A DNA stretch of 64,000 bases, taken from assembly GCA_023079485.1 (NCBI GenBank), contig CM041098.1, positions 930,001-994,000 of the forward strand, in the 5' to 3' direction. A model generated the notes under the pieces. The model made no database searches, had not been told where the DNA came from, and saw only the letters and a program-made list of their open reading frames with translations. The position numbers and the translations under genes are program-made. The first letter of the stretch is position 1, and the number at the start of each line of letters is the position of its first letter. This stretch comes from Archilochus colubris (taxonomy: Eukaryota > Chordata > Aves > Apodiformes > Trochilidae). This document shows positions 21,725-33,800 of the stretch, piece by piece.

Positions 21725-22190
21725 CCAGGTACCCAGAGCACCTGCCCGCCTCCCTCAGGCCGCTGCCCGGGCAGGAAAAGCCCCGCTCCTCAGCAGCCCC
21801 TGTCAGGACTTCCCCTCCTCATCCTCCCCGGCCCCGCCGCCATCTCCTGCAGCCCGCTGGCAAATGGCGGCCGCGCCGCGGGGCCCTCGCCGTCTCCTAG
21901 CAACGCCCCCCCCTCCGCCGCCATCTTGGAGCAGCCGCCGCTTCACTGCCCCCGGGCCAGCGGGTCCCGGGCAGGTCCAGGGGAGGTCCCGGGCAGTGCT
22001 CCGTGGCTCGGTTCTGCCGGTCCAGTCGCCGCTGGGGATGGGGATGGCGGCGGGGATGGCGGTCAGCTCCTCGCCCACGCCGGCTGAAGCTGCCGCGCTA
22101 CAGTTTCGCGTGGAACAAAGTGGCAGAGGACACAGAGTCGCTCCTGTTTAGAAGTCAGCTTTTACCACGATACAGACAGGCACAGACACG
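21725..22190. promoter_or_regulatory. CpG island, probable bidirectional promoter with YY1-type motifs
   Basis: This stretch is dense in CpG and carries GCCGCCATCTTGG at 21917-21929 and GCCGCCATCT at 21836-21845, the YY1/initiator-type element found at many housekeeping start sites. The minus-strand candidate gene begins just beyond it at 21624. On the plus strand a strong donor (CAGACAC|GTAAGT) sits at 22190, consistent with a divergent, possibly non-coding, transcript. No protein frame crossing that donor is convincing. Confidence 0.6.
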
Positions 22191-24823
22191 TAAGTCTTTA
22201 GTTAAAAGAAAAAAAAACAATTAAAAAAGTTCAAATAGCTATATAAACTCATTTGGAAGTCCTTAGTACCCCTGCAGGAGAGGAGAGCATCCAGCTGCAC
22301 CCCGCTCCTAGGCCACCTCCACCTCCCCCCTTCTGAGATCCAAGAAAGTCCAAAACCCATTGCATTTTGGTGGCAGGTAGCCTGGGTAATGACAGCAGTG
22401 CACTCTGACAGCCACGAGACACAATTCTTCCCCCTCCATATCAAGTAGGATGCCATTGCTTTACAGAAAGACAGTGCTAGTGTTCATCACTGCTGAGGTG
22501 TTAGCACCAAATGCCCTTAAAATGCAGGACACCAGCACCCAGATCCTCACCTGGATCCTTCCCTGTAGCAACAAAGAACATCTTATTGCTTTTTGAAATA
22601 TTACTTCGCAGTCATCTCCTGCAATGTCTTTGTGTCTTTCCCAGTTGCAGAGAAGACTCTTAAAATTGTGCTTCTCCCAGGTGGTTTCCCACCTCCTGAA
22701 CACATCTGGAGATCTTTGGATGAAAGGTGCAATCTGCTTCCAGTGCCAAACACAACGTATGAGTTCAAGCTCCACGCAGGACACTGCAGGTACAGTAATG
22801 TTGGTTTTGGTCTCCCCCACCTGTGTCACAGCCATGGGAGTCAAACAGGAATGACAGGGAAGACACCAAACCTGGAACAAAGTCCAACCACTTTAATATA
22901 TTTCACATATATTCTACAAACTGTTTAGTGTATAAAAAGCAACATTTAAAGCATTTTGCTTTTTATACATGCACTTATTATGAGCTCAAAATTGGGAAAT
23001 ACCAGAATTAAGGCTGCCTGTCCTACTGCCAGCCTGATTACCAAGCCTGAATACCCAAACCAAACATTTTTGCCCTTGTAAGTTTCAGAACAGCCGTTTT
23101 TTTTACTGGTACTCTTCCCACCCTGAGTGGCTGATGAACTCTGCTCAGCTTCCCCAAGTGCTCCTATGAAATTGCCCAATGGGGAGCAAATGTTAACACA
23201 GAAATGGAGTGGGGTTTTTTTTTGGTTTTTTTGTTTTTTTTAGCATGCCACCATTTCATAGCATCAGTATCACTGCAGTGGTCTAATGATGCAGATGTCT
23301 GTGTCTCATCTGCAGAAGGACCAAACCTAAGTCTCCAAACCAAGACAAACACCACCAGAAAAGCTTCTCTTCCTGCAGCTCTGCCTTTGTTTGCTGCCAA
23401 CCTCACTGCTGTAATGGACAGGACAGGGACACCAAGGGGACACTTTCTGGTACCTCCAGTCCCTGCTCTCAGTACCAGTTGTCTGATACAAAATGCCCAC
23501 GGGACAGAGCACCAGTGTGTGACAGCACTGTAACTCCCAGGCACCTGGGAAGCCTAAGCTTTAAAAGCAGTTTTAATTCTGGCATTTCTCAAACTTTTGA
23601 GCTCTTTGGTTCCTAGGTCTAAGCCAAGGCCATCTGTGGCATCCTGTGCTAGCTGCAGCGAGTTGTAATAAGGAGACAACAGAGAGCTGTTGGGTTTGAA
23701 CAGATACTTTCCTCCAGGTCAGAGAGGTGAGCAGTGCACCTCCAGCACCTGCACCTCCAGTGCCTGCACTGTGTGGAGATGTCCTTTGTACAAACATGTT
23801 CCACATGTGGTACACACTTGTGGCACCCCACCAGAGAAAGGGGCTCAGGAGGTTAAGGATGCTCAGCTGGAGTAACTAACACTCTATCTCTGCTGCTGCT
23901 GAGTACAACCCCTCCTCAGCCTGCCTGCTTTCATAAATAAGGATCAGGAAAATAAAAAAAAAATGGACACTACCACATGGATCTTTTTCTTTACAATACT
24001 AATCTATACAGTGAAACATCCATTACTGCTTAGCAGAGTAAAAATATGCTACATCAAAATGGTACCAGAAAAAGCAGGACCCCTGTAAAGCTGGAGAAGG
24101 GTTTGCAGATAAAAATCAGAATTGAGCAGCCAGCTTAAAAAATATGCCACTGGAAATGTATGAGAAAATAAAGAGAGGGTTGTCCTGTCTCTAGAGGTTG
24201 GCAGACATCAGAATTGGTGCAGTTCACAGGCTCTCCTCCTCCTGTGCAGTGCTGTCAGCATCGCAGCGGGTCGTCTCACCAGCTGGGAGCTGCTCCAGTG
24301 CTCCCCTCCAGCAGGTGAAGGAAGCGTGGAGGAGGAAACACTCCAGGAGGAAACAAACCGCTGCCTTCCACCAAAGTCCTCCTCCCAGAGGGCTGCAGAA
24401 GCAAGGACACCCTCTGGGCACCAGCACAGGGGCTCAGCGTGCTTCACACTGCCCCGGTGAGACAGTGAACTGCAGGTCCAGGCTGGAGACAGGAAACCAA
24501 AACATCTGTCTGCTCTCCTGGGACGTGCACACTGTTACACTGATGGCAGGCAAACTACCGATGAAGATGGGCTCCAAACTAACAGCATTCCCCAGGGAAT
24601 TAATTTACAAAGTGCCACTGGTCCTTGGAACCAATACAGAATACAGTATATTACAGCAAACACTAGCTCTGCAGCCCGTGTCGGCCCAGCTCTGCACAAT
24701 ATGCAGAAAAGAAATTGAATGTTCAGACTCTTTACAGTTGCCTCCTTCCCTTTTTAGACAAAGGAAAATAAAAACATAAGTTAAAACAGCAATAAATAAA
24801 ACTCTAGGATGTGTGTGTACTGG
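22191..24823 (-). other. Probable DNAJC18 3'UTR and adjoining spacer
   Basis: No credible coding exon is seen on either strand. An ATTAAA-type poly(A) signal on the minus strand at 22892-22897, and another near 23,570, would give DNAJC18 a 3'UTR of about 1.3-2 kb. AATAAA hexamers on the plus strand (near 24,170 and 24,795) could serve a transcript starting from the CpG island at 22 kb. A T-rich tract lies at 23,213-23,240. Confidence 0.5.
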
Positions 24824-27800
24824 TCAGCCCCCTTTGTGCATCCCAATCAGACTGGAGAGCTTCTCACAGTGCTCAAGTTTCAGTGATTCTGCTTTCTGTT
24901 TTAATCGCTCATCTCTGTAGAGCTTGGCCAAATTTGACAAATCAGACTCTGAAAGATGAAAAAAAAAATATATATTAGGATGAGGCTGTGATCCTGCTTT
25001 AAGTAACTGTAACTCAGAGCTTTGTGATCCTTGTGGCATGTTGGCCACAATAATAACCCTTTTTAATAACCTTTTTTTTCAGTGAAACTGGGCATGCTAA
25101 CAACTTGCTTGAAAGAGAGGCCATCTGGTTTAACCAGGCTGGCTACTTAAGAAAACAGTGTTTTCATAACTGCTTGGAAACTCAGACATCTCTAATAACC
25201 CTCTCTACCAGTGCACTACCAGGACAACAACCAAAGCAAAAATAAGACTGGTTATTCCTGCCTACAAAGAAAACACCAGCTCTAAAATACAGCTTAGAAG
25301 TCAGGTAGGATTTTAAATTCTGTCAATGGTCTGCAGGACACACGGGTACTTTAAAATACTTAAATACTTAAAATATTTAAACTGAGTGCATAAAGAGGGG
25401 CTAGTTGGATGCCATTTGGTCTGGCACACAGCCCTTGTCTCAGGCTCAGCAGCTGCTCACATCTAAGGACAGCATCCTGCCCCACTGGCTGGGGACTGGT
25501 TGAGGTGGGTACTCCACACTTACCAGCAGTGTGCAAGTTACAAGCCAGAAGGGCAGAGCCTCATGACTGCTTTTCCTATTGCTGCCGTGGGGCTGTGTCA
25601 GCTGTCTGCAGGCTCCTGAGCCAAGCAGGAATTACCAGACACATCCCTGCCCACTGAGAAACACAGCTCCTGTGTCAGAGCCAACCCGCAAGGCCTCAGG
25701 GCTCCCACCCAAATACATACTTTAAGGTATAGATAATTGCTTTTTTCTGATGTTTCACTTCTCAGAATTCCAGCTCCCTTAGGCAAGAGGTTTGCCCAGA
25801 AGGCATTATAAATTATTTTAATTTTTTTTTTAATTGATTACAGGAAGGTGAACAGCTAGCTGAGGGATTTGTCTGAAAGACCCCTGTGCCCTTTCATTAA
25901 CAATACAATCTCCAATGCACTTTGCACATTTTTTACCCTTCTCCTCAAAACTGAAATAATCCCATTGTTTAAATTACTTCCCTCCAGCCATTCAGGGAAG
26001 TTTCTGTTGCTGATTAGCTAAGGAAGCCTTAACACAGCTTTCTCCCTGAAGAATGATTTAGATCCAGGATTAGATGCACCTAAGAGAATAGCAGTAATTT
26101 GTTTCTGAAAAGGTCAGAATTTCCCTAAGCACAGACTACCTGATGACACTTCATTTTTCAAAGAGCTTTTATATATCTTTCAAGTCCCTTGTTTTACAAA
26201 ACCATGCAGAGTAGAAAGAACTTCAGTAAGTCTCTGTCCCTGTCCCACTGAAATTTAAAGCCATTTAACTCTCCACCTGCTTACTTCACAAACTGACAGG
26301 CGTAAATGTTTTAGATCAGAAATCAATTTTCACCTTTTATAACTAAAATGCCACTCAGTCTGGCTGGGCACGTGGCCTTGACAAGCCTTCAGCAAAACTC
26401 TGGAGTCCAGAGTCCCAGGAGTTCTGATGTGAAGAACCTTACTTTACACTTCAGCTGATCTCCAAATGCTTGCACATTTGACAGCACTCATTGTGTCACG
26501 CTGGTTTCTTATGTTTTCCAACCTTTTTCATTTAGAGTTGTTCCTCTGTACTGTTTAAGGAGCTCCTAAAACACTCAGTTGTGACTATGCATCCTTCTCT
26601 CTGTTGCCTCTTTGTAATTTTCTACAACTCTGAGTTCTTTGTAGTCTTATTTGAAATCTGTGCTACCACACCTGAACAAAGTCTTGTAACAACCTGGGAC
26701 ATGTTGTTTTGTCCTTAACTGTATCACAGATTCCAGAAGAACACAACTCACAGCAGATGAAACTTTTACAGGCTCCTGTGCTGTGAAGGGAGGACTGCTG
26801 TCTCCTGCAGCCCTATAAAAGTGACAGACTGAACAAAATCCCAATGCATCAGTTACTATTAAAGGCTTCATTAAGGCAGTGGGACACCAGGTGCCACTTC
26901 TCAAGTCATAAAATCCAGGACTTAAAAAAACCCTACCAGTCTGTTCCTCTGTAACTAATATGTGTCCATTTTGCTGGTGCTACAAGAGAAATGCACCCTT
27001 GGTAAACACAACAAACCTACCATTAATAGTCATCAACTGACAAAAAAAAATTAAAGGTTGACCACATGAAGATAAACATTTAATCAAGAATGAATGGACC
27101 AAGGTGATGATACACCAGCTGAGTAAGAACTGTCTCAACATTTCCAGAGCACTTTTCCCCAGCACTCCATCTTGCACTCAGTTTATTTTTACAAACTGGG
27201 CTGCACTAAAGTTAGCTCAGGCTCTGCTGTGCTCATTACCTGCTTGCTGGCCTAGACCGTAAGCATTCTAAAATGTGTGGTTTTGTTTTTTTTTTAATTA
27301 CAGTGGTCTCATCAGGCTATGGCTAATTGTGGACCCTGTAAATATATTTGCAGATGTGTGACTAATGCAGTCTCAAAGCATAAAAAGCTGCAGTGAGCAC
27401 TGGTTTGCAGGCATGACCTGGAATTCTGTGCTGGATCATCTCCCCCTCCTGACTGCCAGCCCCTGCTGCCATTGTGGGGCAGGGCCCCCCATAGCTCCAG
27501 CTCTAGGTGAACGAGACAACAGGACCACTTTCAGCTGCATAAGGGCAATTAAAAAGACTTTTCTGTAAGCAATAAATTCTATCCCTATAGCATAAAGCCT
27601 GCATTTATGGTTGTTACCAGGCACGTTATACCTAGAGGCTGCTACTGTCAGCCAGAGATCTCAAAAACAAAGGGATTTTGATGGTTTTACATTATGGGTT
27701 CTTTTACTGTCTACCTTCAGAGCCTACACTGGTATGTTTCACTTTAAAAACAAGATTGGAAACTTTTATTTAAAGCAACCAAAACAGTCTCTGGATGAAA

Positions 27801-30800
27801 ACAAAACAAGCCTTCCCATACAAAAAACTCCTGCCAATAGTTTTGAGTCAGCAACTGGACTGTTACCTCTAGCACAGGATCAAACAAGTCTTGTTCACAC
27901 CAAATGGATGTTTTGTAAAGAACCTGTAAACAAATACAGCCTCAGTTTTTAGTAGTGTGCTGAGGGCTGTTTTACAGGGAGCAATTTAGAAAGCCCTCCC
28001 AGTGTGTAAGAGCAGCTTGCCTGGACTGTGGAACATTACACAGGAACAGCTCCTTCCAGTCTCCCTCCTGCACAGGCAGTAGTTTGTGTTGACTCATTTT
28101 AAGGTGGTTAAGTTCTTTAGCTGAAAAGAAATCAGTCCCAACATCCCAGCTTTCAGCTAGTCTTTCTAATTTGATTCCTGGTGTTTTGTGCAGTTCCAAG
28201 AGAAGCAGGGAATTGCTCCATTTCAAATAGACTCCAGGAGTAGTAATTAGGCAGTGATACAAGCTGGGGTTAAGACTGATGGATTTATCTGTGCTGCTGA
28301 GTGACTTGGGGAAAAGAATGGTTCTGAATGATCACAGCTTTGTGTTGGACTCCCCTTTTGCATTCAATTCCTGTTTTTAAAAGACAGTCTTGGCTATGGT
28401 GAAAAACAAGACTCATCTAAAGATAACAGATGCAAATAAGGGCACAAAACAAGTGCAGAAGTACACTTCTTGAAAACTGATACAGTCTGCTGCACAGTTA
28501 CCAGAGGCACCTGGATGGGCTTTGGGCTCTCTTCTGGTTCAAGTTTTGAAGAAAAAGTTAAATCACCTTCTCACAGGGCCAGTCAAAGCAGAAATGATTC
28601 TGCTCCAGCAGAGGAAATGTGGAATAGGTGATGTCTTGAGACCTTTTTTAGCCCTAACAATCTGTCAGAGCTAGATAAATGTGGTGGGTTACACATTTAA
28701 AACATCATCACTAAGGCTCATCCAAGCATAAAAACCAAGTGGAAAGAATGTCTCACATGGTGATATCTGCTTTCTCTTGGCTCTCAGAATCACCTACAGT
28801 GCATTTTGACAGCTCCCCAAGAATAGCAAAGTCAGTGTTAGGAGCAGATGTGAGAAATACCAGGCAAGGTTTGAGATGTTACAAGCACCACAAAATGAGG
28901 CTAAAACTGGCAGTGGTTTGTGAAGCACAGCCATCCTGCAGGTACTGCTGGCTGGTAGGCACATGTGTAACAAAAGTAACTTACTTTGCTGTTTCTCCTT
29001 CCAGCAGCTGGTCTGAATATAGTCTATGTAATCTTTTTCAACAGTTTTCTCTAGTTCTTGAAGTTCTGCTCCTTGATAATTCTTTTCAAAGTTTTTATCA
29101 ACATAGTAAGGCACCTGCAAGTTCTCTGTCTCTCTGCTAACAACGTGGCCTATAGACCTGTGGGAACAAATGCAGGAAACAGTTTTTTTAGCAGTTCAAA
29201 TAGAAAGGAATCGAGAGCTGTTTCTCCACATTAGCATTTTCAGAGGCCGCTCTTTACAACCTCACAGTTACTGTCTGCAGGACTATAGCTCCCTCAGCCA
29301 GCCAAGGAGGAAACTACAAGGCTCGGGCACAGCAAGCTACCAACAAAAATCACACTCTTCCTTAAAAACCACAGGAAAATACCTAATTTTTGGAGACATC
29401 TACAGAGAAGTGAGTCAGAGCTGACACTGTTCCTTCCAAATACCGTGTTTGTTCTTAACAGCTCAGTCAAGACACTCCCAAAACATAAGAGCAAATTTCA
29501 TCTGTGCACAGGAACTCTGTGAACTTTATTCTGCTGGTTATTTTTTTTTTTTTGCAAGAAAGGTCCAGAAATAGGTGGGAATTGAGGACAAATATAGAGA
29601 TCATAGGAAAAGCATACAGCCCTGGTATTGCTTAGGGCATAATGCAGTTGGATCTGGATTTTCCTGGTTTCTGGATCGTTTTTAATAAGAATTTGCTGGG
29701 GAGTTTCTAGTTATTTCCTTTAGGTTTTTGGAATCATCAGTAAGTGAAGTGGGGCATGGAATATCCTGCAGAACATCCTGCAGGTAGAATTAGCTACTCC
29801 AACACAGCCACTGGATTAAATCACACTTTTATGCTAAATTTCCTTATTTGAGCAAAGATACCCAGGCATTTTTTCAAATCACTGCCCAGAGCAAGAGGCA
29901 GGCAGCCAAATCACAAAGGTTACACTCTACTCAGTGGAATCCTGTTTGTCCCTTTTAATTCCTGGGCTCCTTTTTTTCCTCCTCTCTTGCCATGTCAAAG
30001 AGGTGTGCCCTCTTTTTATATAAACAATTTATTTTAGCTTTTAGGGCTTTTTTTTAGGATATGATTTAGAGAAACACCGTAACTGTTTACCAGGCTCAGG
30101 CCTGACTATCTCAAGTCCACAGGAGAAGGGGAGGTAGTGAAGAAAAGCAGGAGAGATTAGCTGCTCTGGGGGCAGCGTGGGAGGCTTTACACGGGGCTGG
30201 CAGATAGCAAAAACACTCTAGAAAAAAAAAAAACCCACCCAAAAAACAACCACTCTCTTGTTCTTTTGCTAGGTCTACATACTGACATCTCGTGGTAAGA
30301 AAAAATAAAGGGTGTTGTTGGGCAGCTGTGGCAGTGGAGAGCACACACACCTCAATTTAGGTGATTTTGCTTCTGAAAAAAAAAAAAAAGAGCGAGCATG
30401 GGGAGTGTCTGGAGCAGTCCCTGTTCCCCAAAGCCCCCCTGACCCCTCCTTAAGAGCCTGGGGAGGTGAATGAACTGCTCAGCTCTTTCCCACTGTGGCT
30501 GCTCAGAGCAGCAAGAGGGTTTTTTCCCCTGCCCCATAAGCTCTGATGACAGCAGGGCTGGTGGGTGGTGTTCCCCCTGCTCCCAGAGCTCACCAGTTCA
30601 CTCTGCCCTCTCCAGCCCTGGGATTCTGCTTTTGGGCAGATGTTAAGCCACAGCATGTCAAGGCTTTAATGATGTGTGCAGCTTGACACCTCTTCCAGTG
30701 GAACTTATGCTCCAGAGCAGATCTGGATTCCTCCTGACAAGAGCAGGATCCATCTTGGTATCACTTCCCACAGGAACCTGAGGGGTGGTCAGGGGCTGAG

Positions 30801-33800
30801 CAGCCCTGAGCACACCCACATTCCTGCTACTGTCTGGCTGTCCAAAAGCATTTCACACCAGTTGAGAAAGCTTTCTGGCTGGGTGCCTCTGTTTGTTCAG
30901 CACACCAAGGCACCCCAGAGTTAACTCCACAGTGATAACTCAGGGGAAATGGTCAGCAGAGACTGCTGGTATTTCCTTATTTACCAACTGGTAACACTGA
31001 ATGTGTGTGTGCTCTGCCAGCCCAGTTCTGTCTCCTCATCACCACCAGGGAAATGTGTCTCTAATGACTTACGATTTGTAGAACAGGCTGTAGGGTGGGT
31101 TTGTGGCCATCAGCTGGGTTATCACTGACACTATTATGATGATGAAAACTGGCATCAACTGAATAAATGCAGAGTAGGAGTTCTGAAAAGAAAAAACAGT
31201 AATTAGTAGTGCAGAAAAGAGAGGAAACAAAATGCATCTGTTCCCAGAAACCAGACTACCTGTCACAGATTAACAGTGGATTAGATGTAAACTGGAAAGA
31301 GTAAAAGAGGAATTGCATTCAGATTTTGAGGGATGACATTTTAACTGCAAGATAACCCTTATTAACAATCTCAGAGAGCTCTTTAAAGCCATTTTCTCTC
31401 CATTCTCTTTTCACAACATTTCTTTCATCTGCAGTTTCCTTCACAAGGTGTCAGATCCCCACAGTACTGCTGCCTGACAACCCAGCCTGCAGGAACACAC
31501 TGCACTTCCCATTTGTGCCTCCAGCTTTCCCTCCATCTTCTGAAGTTTGCTCAAACACTGGGTAAAATGACTGGAAAGTAAAGGGTTAAGAGACTGTGGT
31601 GTAACTTGGGACAGGATGCAAGAACTTGAATTCTGTTTTGTTTGGATGAATGTAGCAGAACAAAAGAGTGGGGAGGGGAGGGGAAATTATCAAAGGACCA
31701 AAGGGTTCTGGTAGCTATAGACAAAGCACAGCTCTACACTTCTGCTCCTCCTCTGATTTGCAAACTGTCCTTCTAAGGTGTCTTTTCTCATCAGGAACAC
31801 AATATAATGTGCAGCTGTTTAGATCTTGCTGTCTGCCCTTGGGAAAGCTGCAAGAAGCTGAGGCAGAAGCAGGTGGGTTTCATTTGCCCAAGCTTAGCTG
31901 TCTGCAGGCTGCACCAGTTTTTTTTCAGAGCCCAACTATGAGACTTGCAGGGAATCTTCCCTGCAGAATGACCTCCTTAGTTAACAGCCTGCTGCAGGAG
32001 GAAGATTTTTCCAAGGTGGGTGGCATGTGTGTATGTGTGCTGGCAACAAATGACACTTGGTGTCTTTCCAGGTGGTTTCAGAGGTAGAAAAGTGTCCCAG
32101 GCCACCCTGCCCCAGGCTGGAAAATGTGAAGTAGTGGTTTCTAAAAGCCCATCTAGTTACTCTTGGAAACATCCAGCTGCAGCACTTGAAGATAAACTCT
32201 GGGCAGGTAAGGCTAGGAAGCCTGTCTTGGCTTCAGCTGTGTAAGCAGCCCCCTCACCCTGGTGAAACATTTAAGCCCAAGAGATCCCTCCCCTCCTGGC
32301 TACCTGTGGCCTGTTTTCTTCCTCCTCTTGCTCCTGTGTCCATGCTCTCTCATTCCGGTGCCTCCGTGGGTAATAATGTGAATCTCTGGCTACATTTGAG
32401 AACATGTGGATATTCCCTGTTAAAAGCATCCAAGAGTCAGGATTTTCATCCAGTTGCTGGGACTCACTCACCTCTATTTCTGAGATCTTCTGGTTGATTA
32501 TCCAGGCTTAGCCTATGTGGCCTGAGCTGTGAGACCTCAGATTAAGGAGAGCAAACAGACCTCAGATTTAATGCCCACATCATTCAGAAAATCTACCAGA
32601 GAAGTTGTAAAGTTTGCCCCAAGTCCACCTTAATTTAAATCAAACTGTAGAAACATGCTGTGATGTTTATCATGGCACCTCATGTTTTAATACTGTTTTT
32701 GTCACATTCACCTGCAAGGCCATTGCTTGTCTTGTATCCCCAGGCTCTGAGCAGGAAAATTAATTTGCTTCACCAGACTCAGGCCATGAATTATGGCTTC
32801 CCATAATTACTGAATATGCTCTTCTCCACACGTTTCTACTTCCTCTTCCTTCAAGCTATTAATAGCTTAACTTAATGACTTTGTAACAGTGACAGAGATT
32901 GAAAAAAGGAGTTTAAAAAAAGAGTACAATTCAAGATTTCCTTTCTTGCACCCTGAATGTAGTTGATTTATTTTTAAAAACTAAAACGAGAAAAGAATTG
33001 CATATGCTGTTTTGAATTGAAGCTTCCAACTCTGATTTTATCATCATATGAATATCTTAATAATAGCTGTGCTCTCCTCTGTTGAAATTCAGAATGGCTT
33101 TGTATTCAGAGAATTGAAATGCATGGCCTTATCACACAGCAGAAATGCCAGTCTATTTTAAAGCCCTGGGAAAGATGTCACATTATTTCCCAGTCTTATT
33201 CTCTCCTTTCTCTGAATTTCCCAAAGAATTCTGCAGGAAGCCTGGGCAGAAGTGACCTTTGTTGCTGTGTTAAAACAAGTTTCATTGCTTGTTCAGAGGT
33301 TTTTCCAAGGGTTTCTATCAAGCTTGCAGTCAGAGTTCCAACAGAGAGCCAGAGAGGCTGGCTTGATGGAACAAAGTGTCTACCAGGCCTCGGAGGCAAG
33401 AAGGTTTCCAAGGGTGCTAAAGCAATTTGTTAGATACTGCCAGGAAAACCCCTGACAGACTAAAATGTTCTCACCCCTAACTAGTCAGAACTTTTGAAGA
33501 GATGCTGGGAGGTAAGGAACGTGCTGTGGCAGCAGCACCAGCCATCTCCCCACTGTTCTGGGAGCACTCCTGGACAGCAAGGCTTTGAGCTCTTTGGGGC
33601 AACAGAGCTGCTAAAATCTGCAGTGAAAACCATGCATTAAGGGAGCTTTTCCACACATACAAAGCTAGGAAGGGGGAAAAAAAACCAAACCAAACCAGTA
33701 AATCCCAAAGTTTTTGCTCTTTTCAGATGACTCATGAACTCTGAGCAGTACCAAGAGATGCTGAACTTCCTCTAGAGTCTAGTGCCAGCTCACTGCATTT

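Noticed and set aside
22461..22880. 139-codon minus-strand frame
   Set aside because: It shows no domain, no splice sites in frame and a low-quality composition, and it sits where the DNAJC18 3'UTR is expected.
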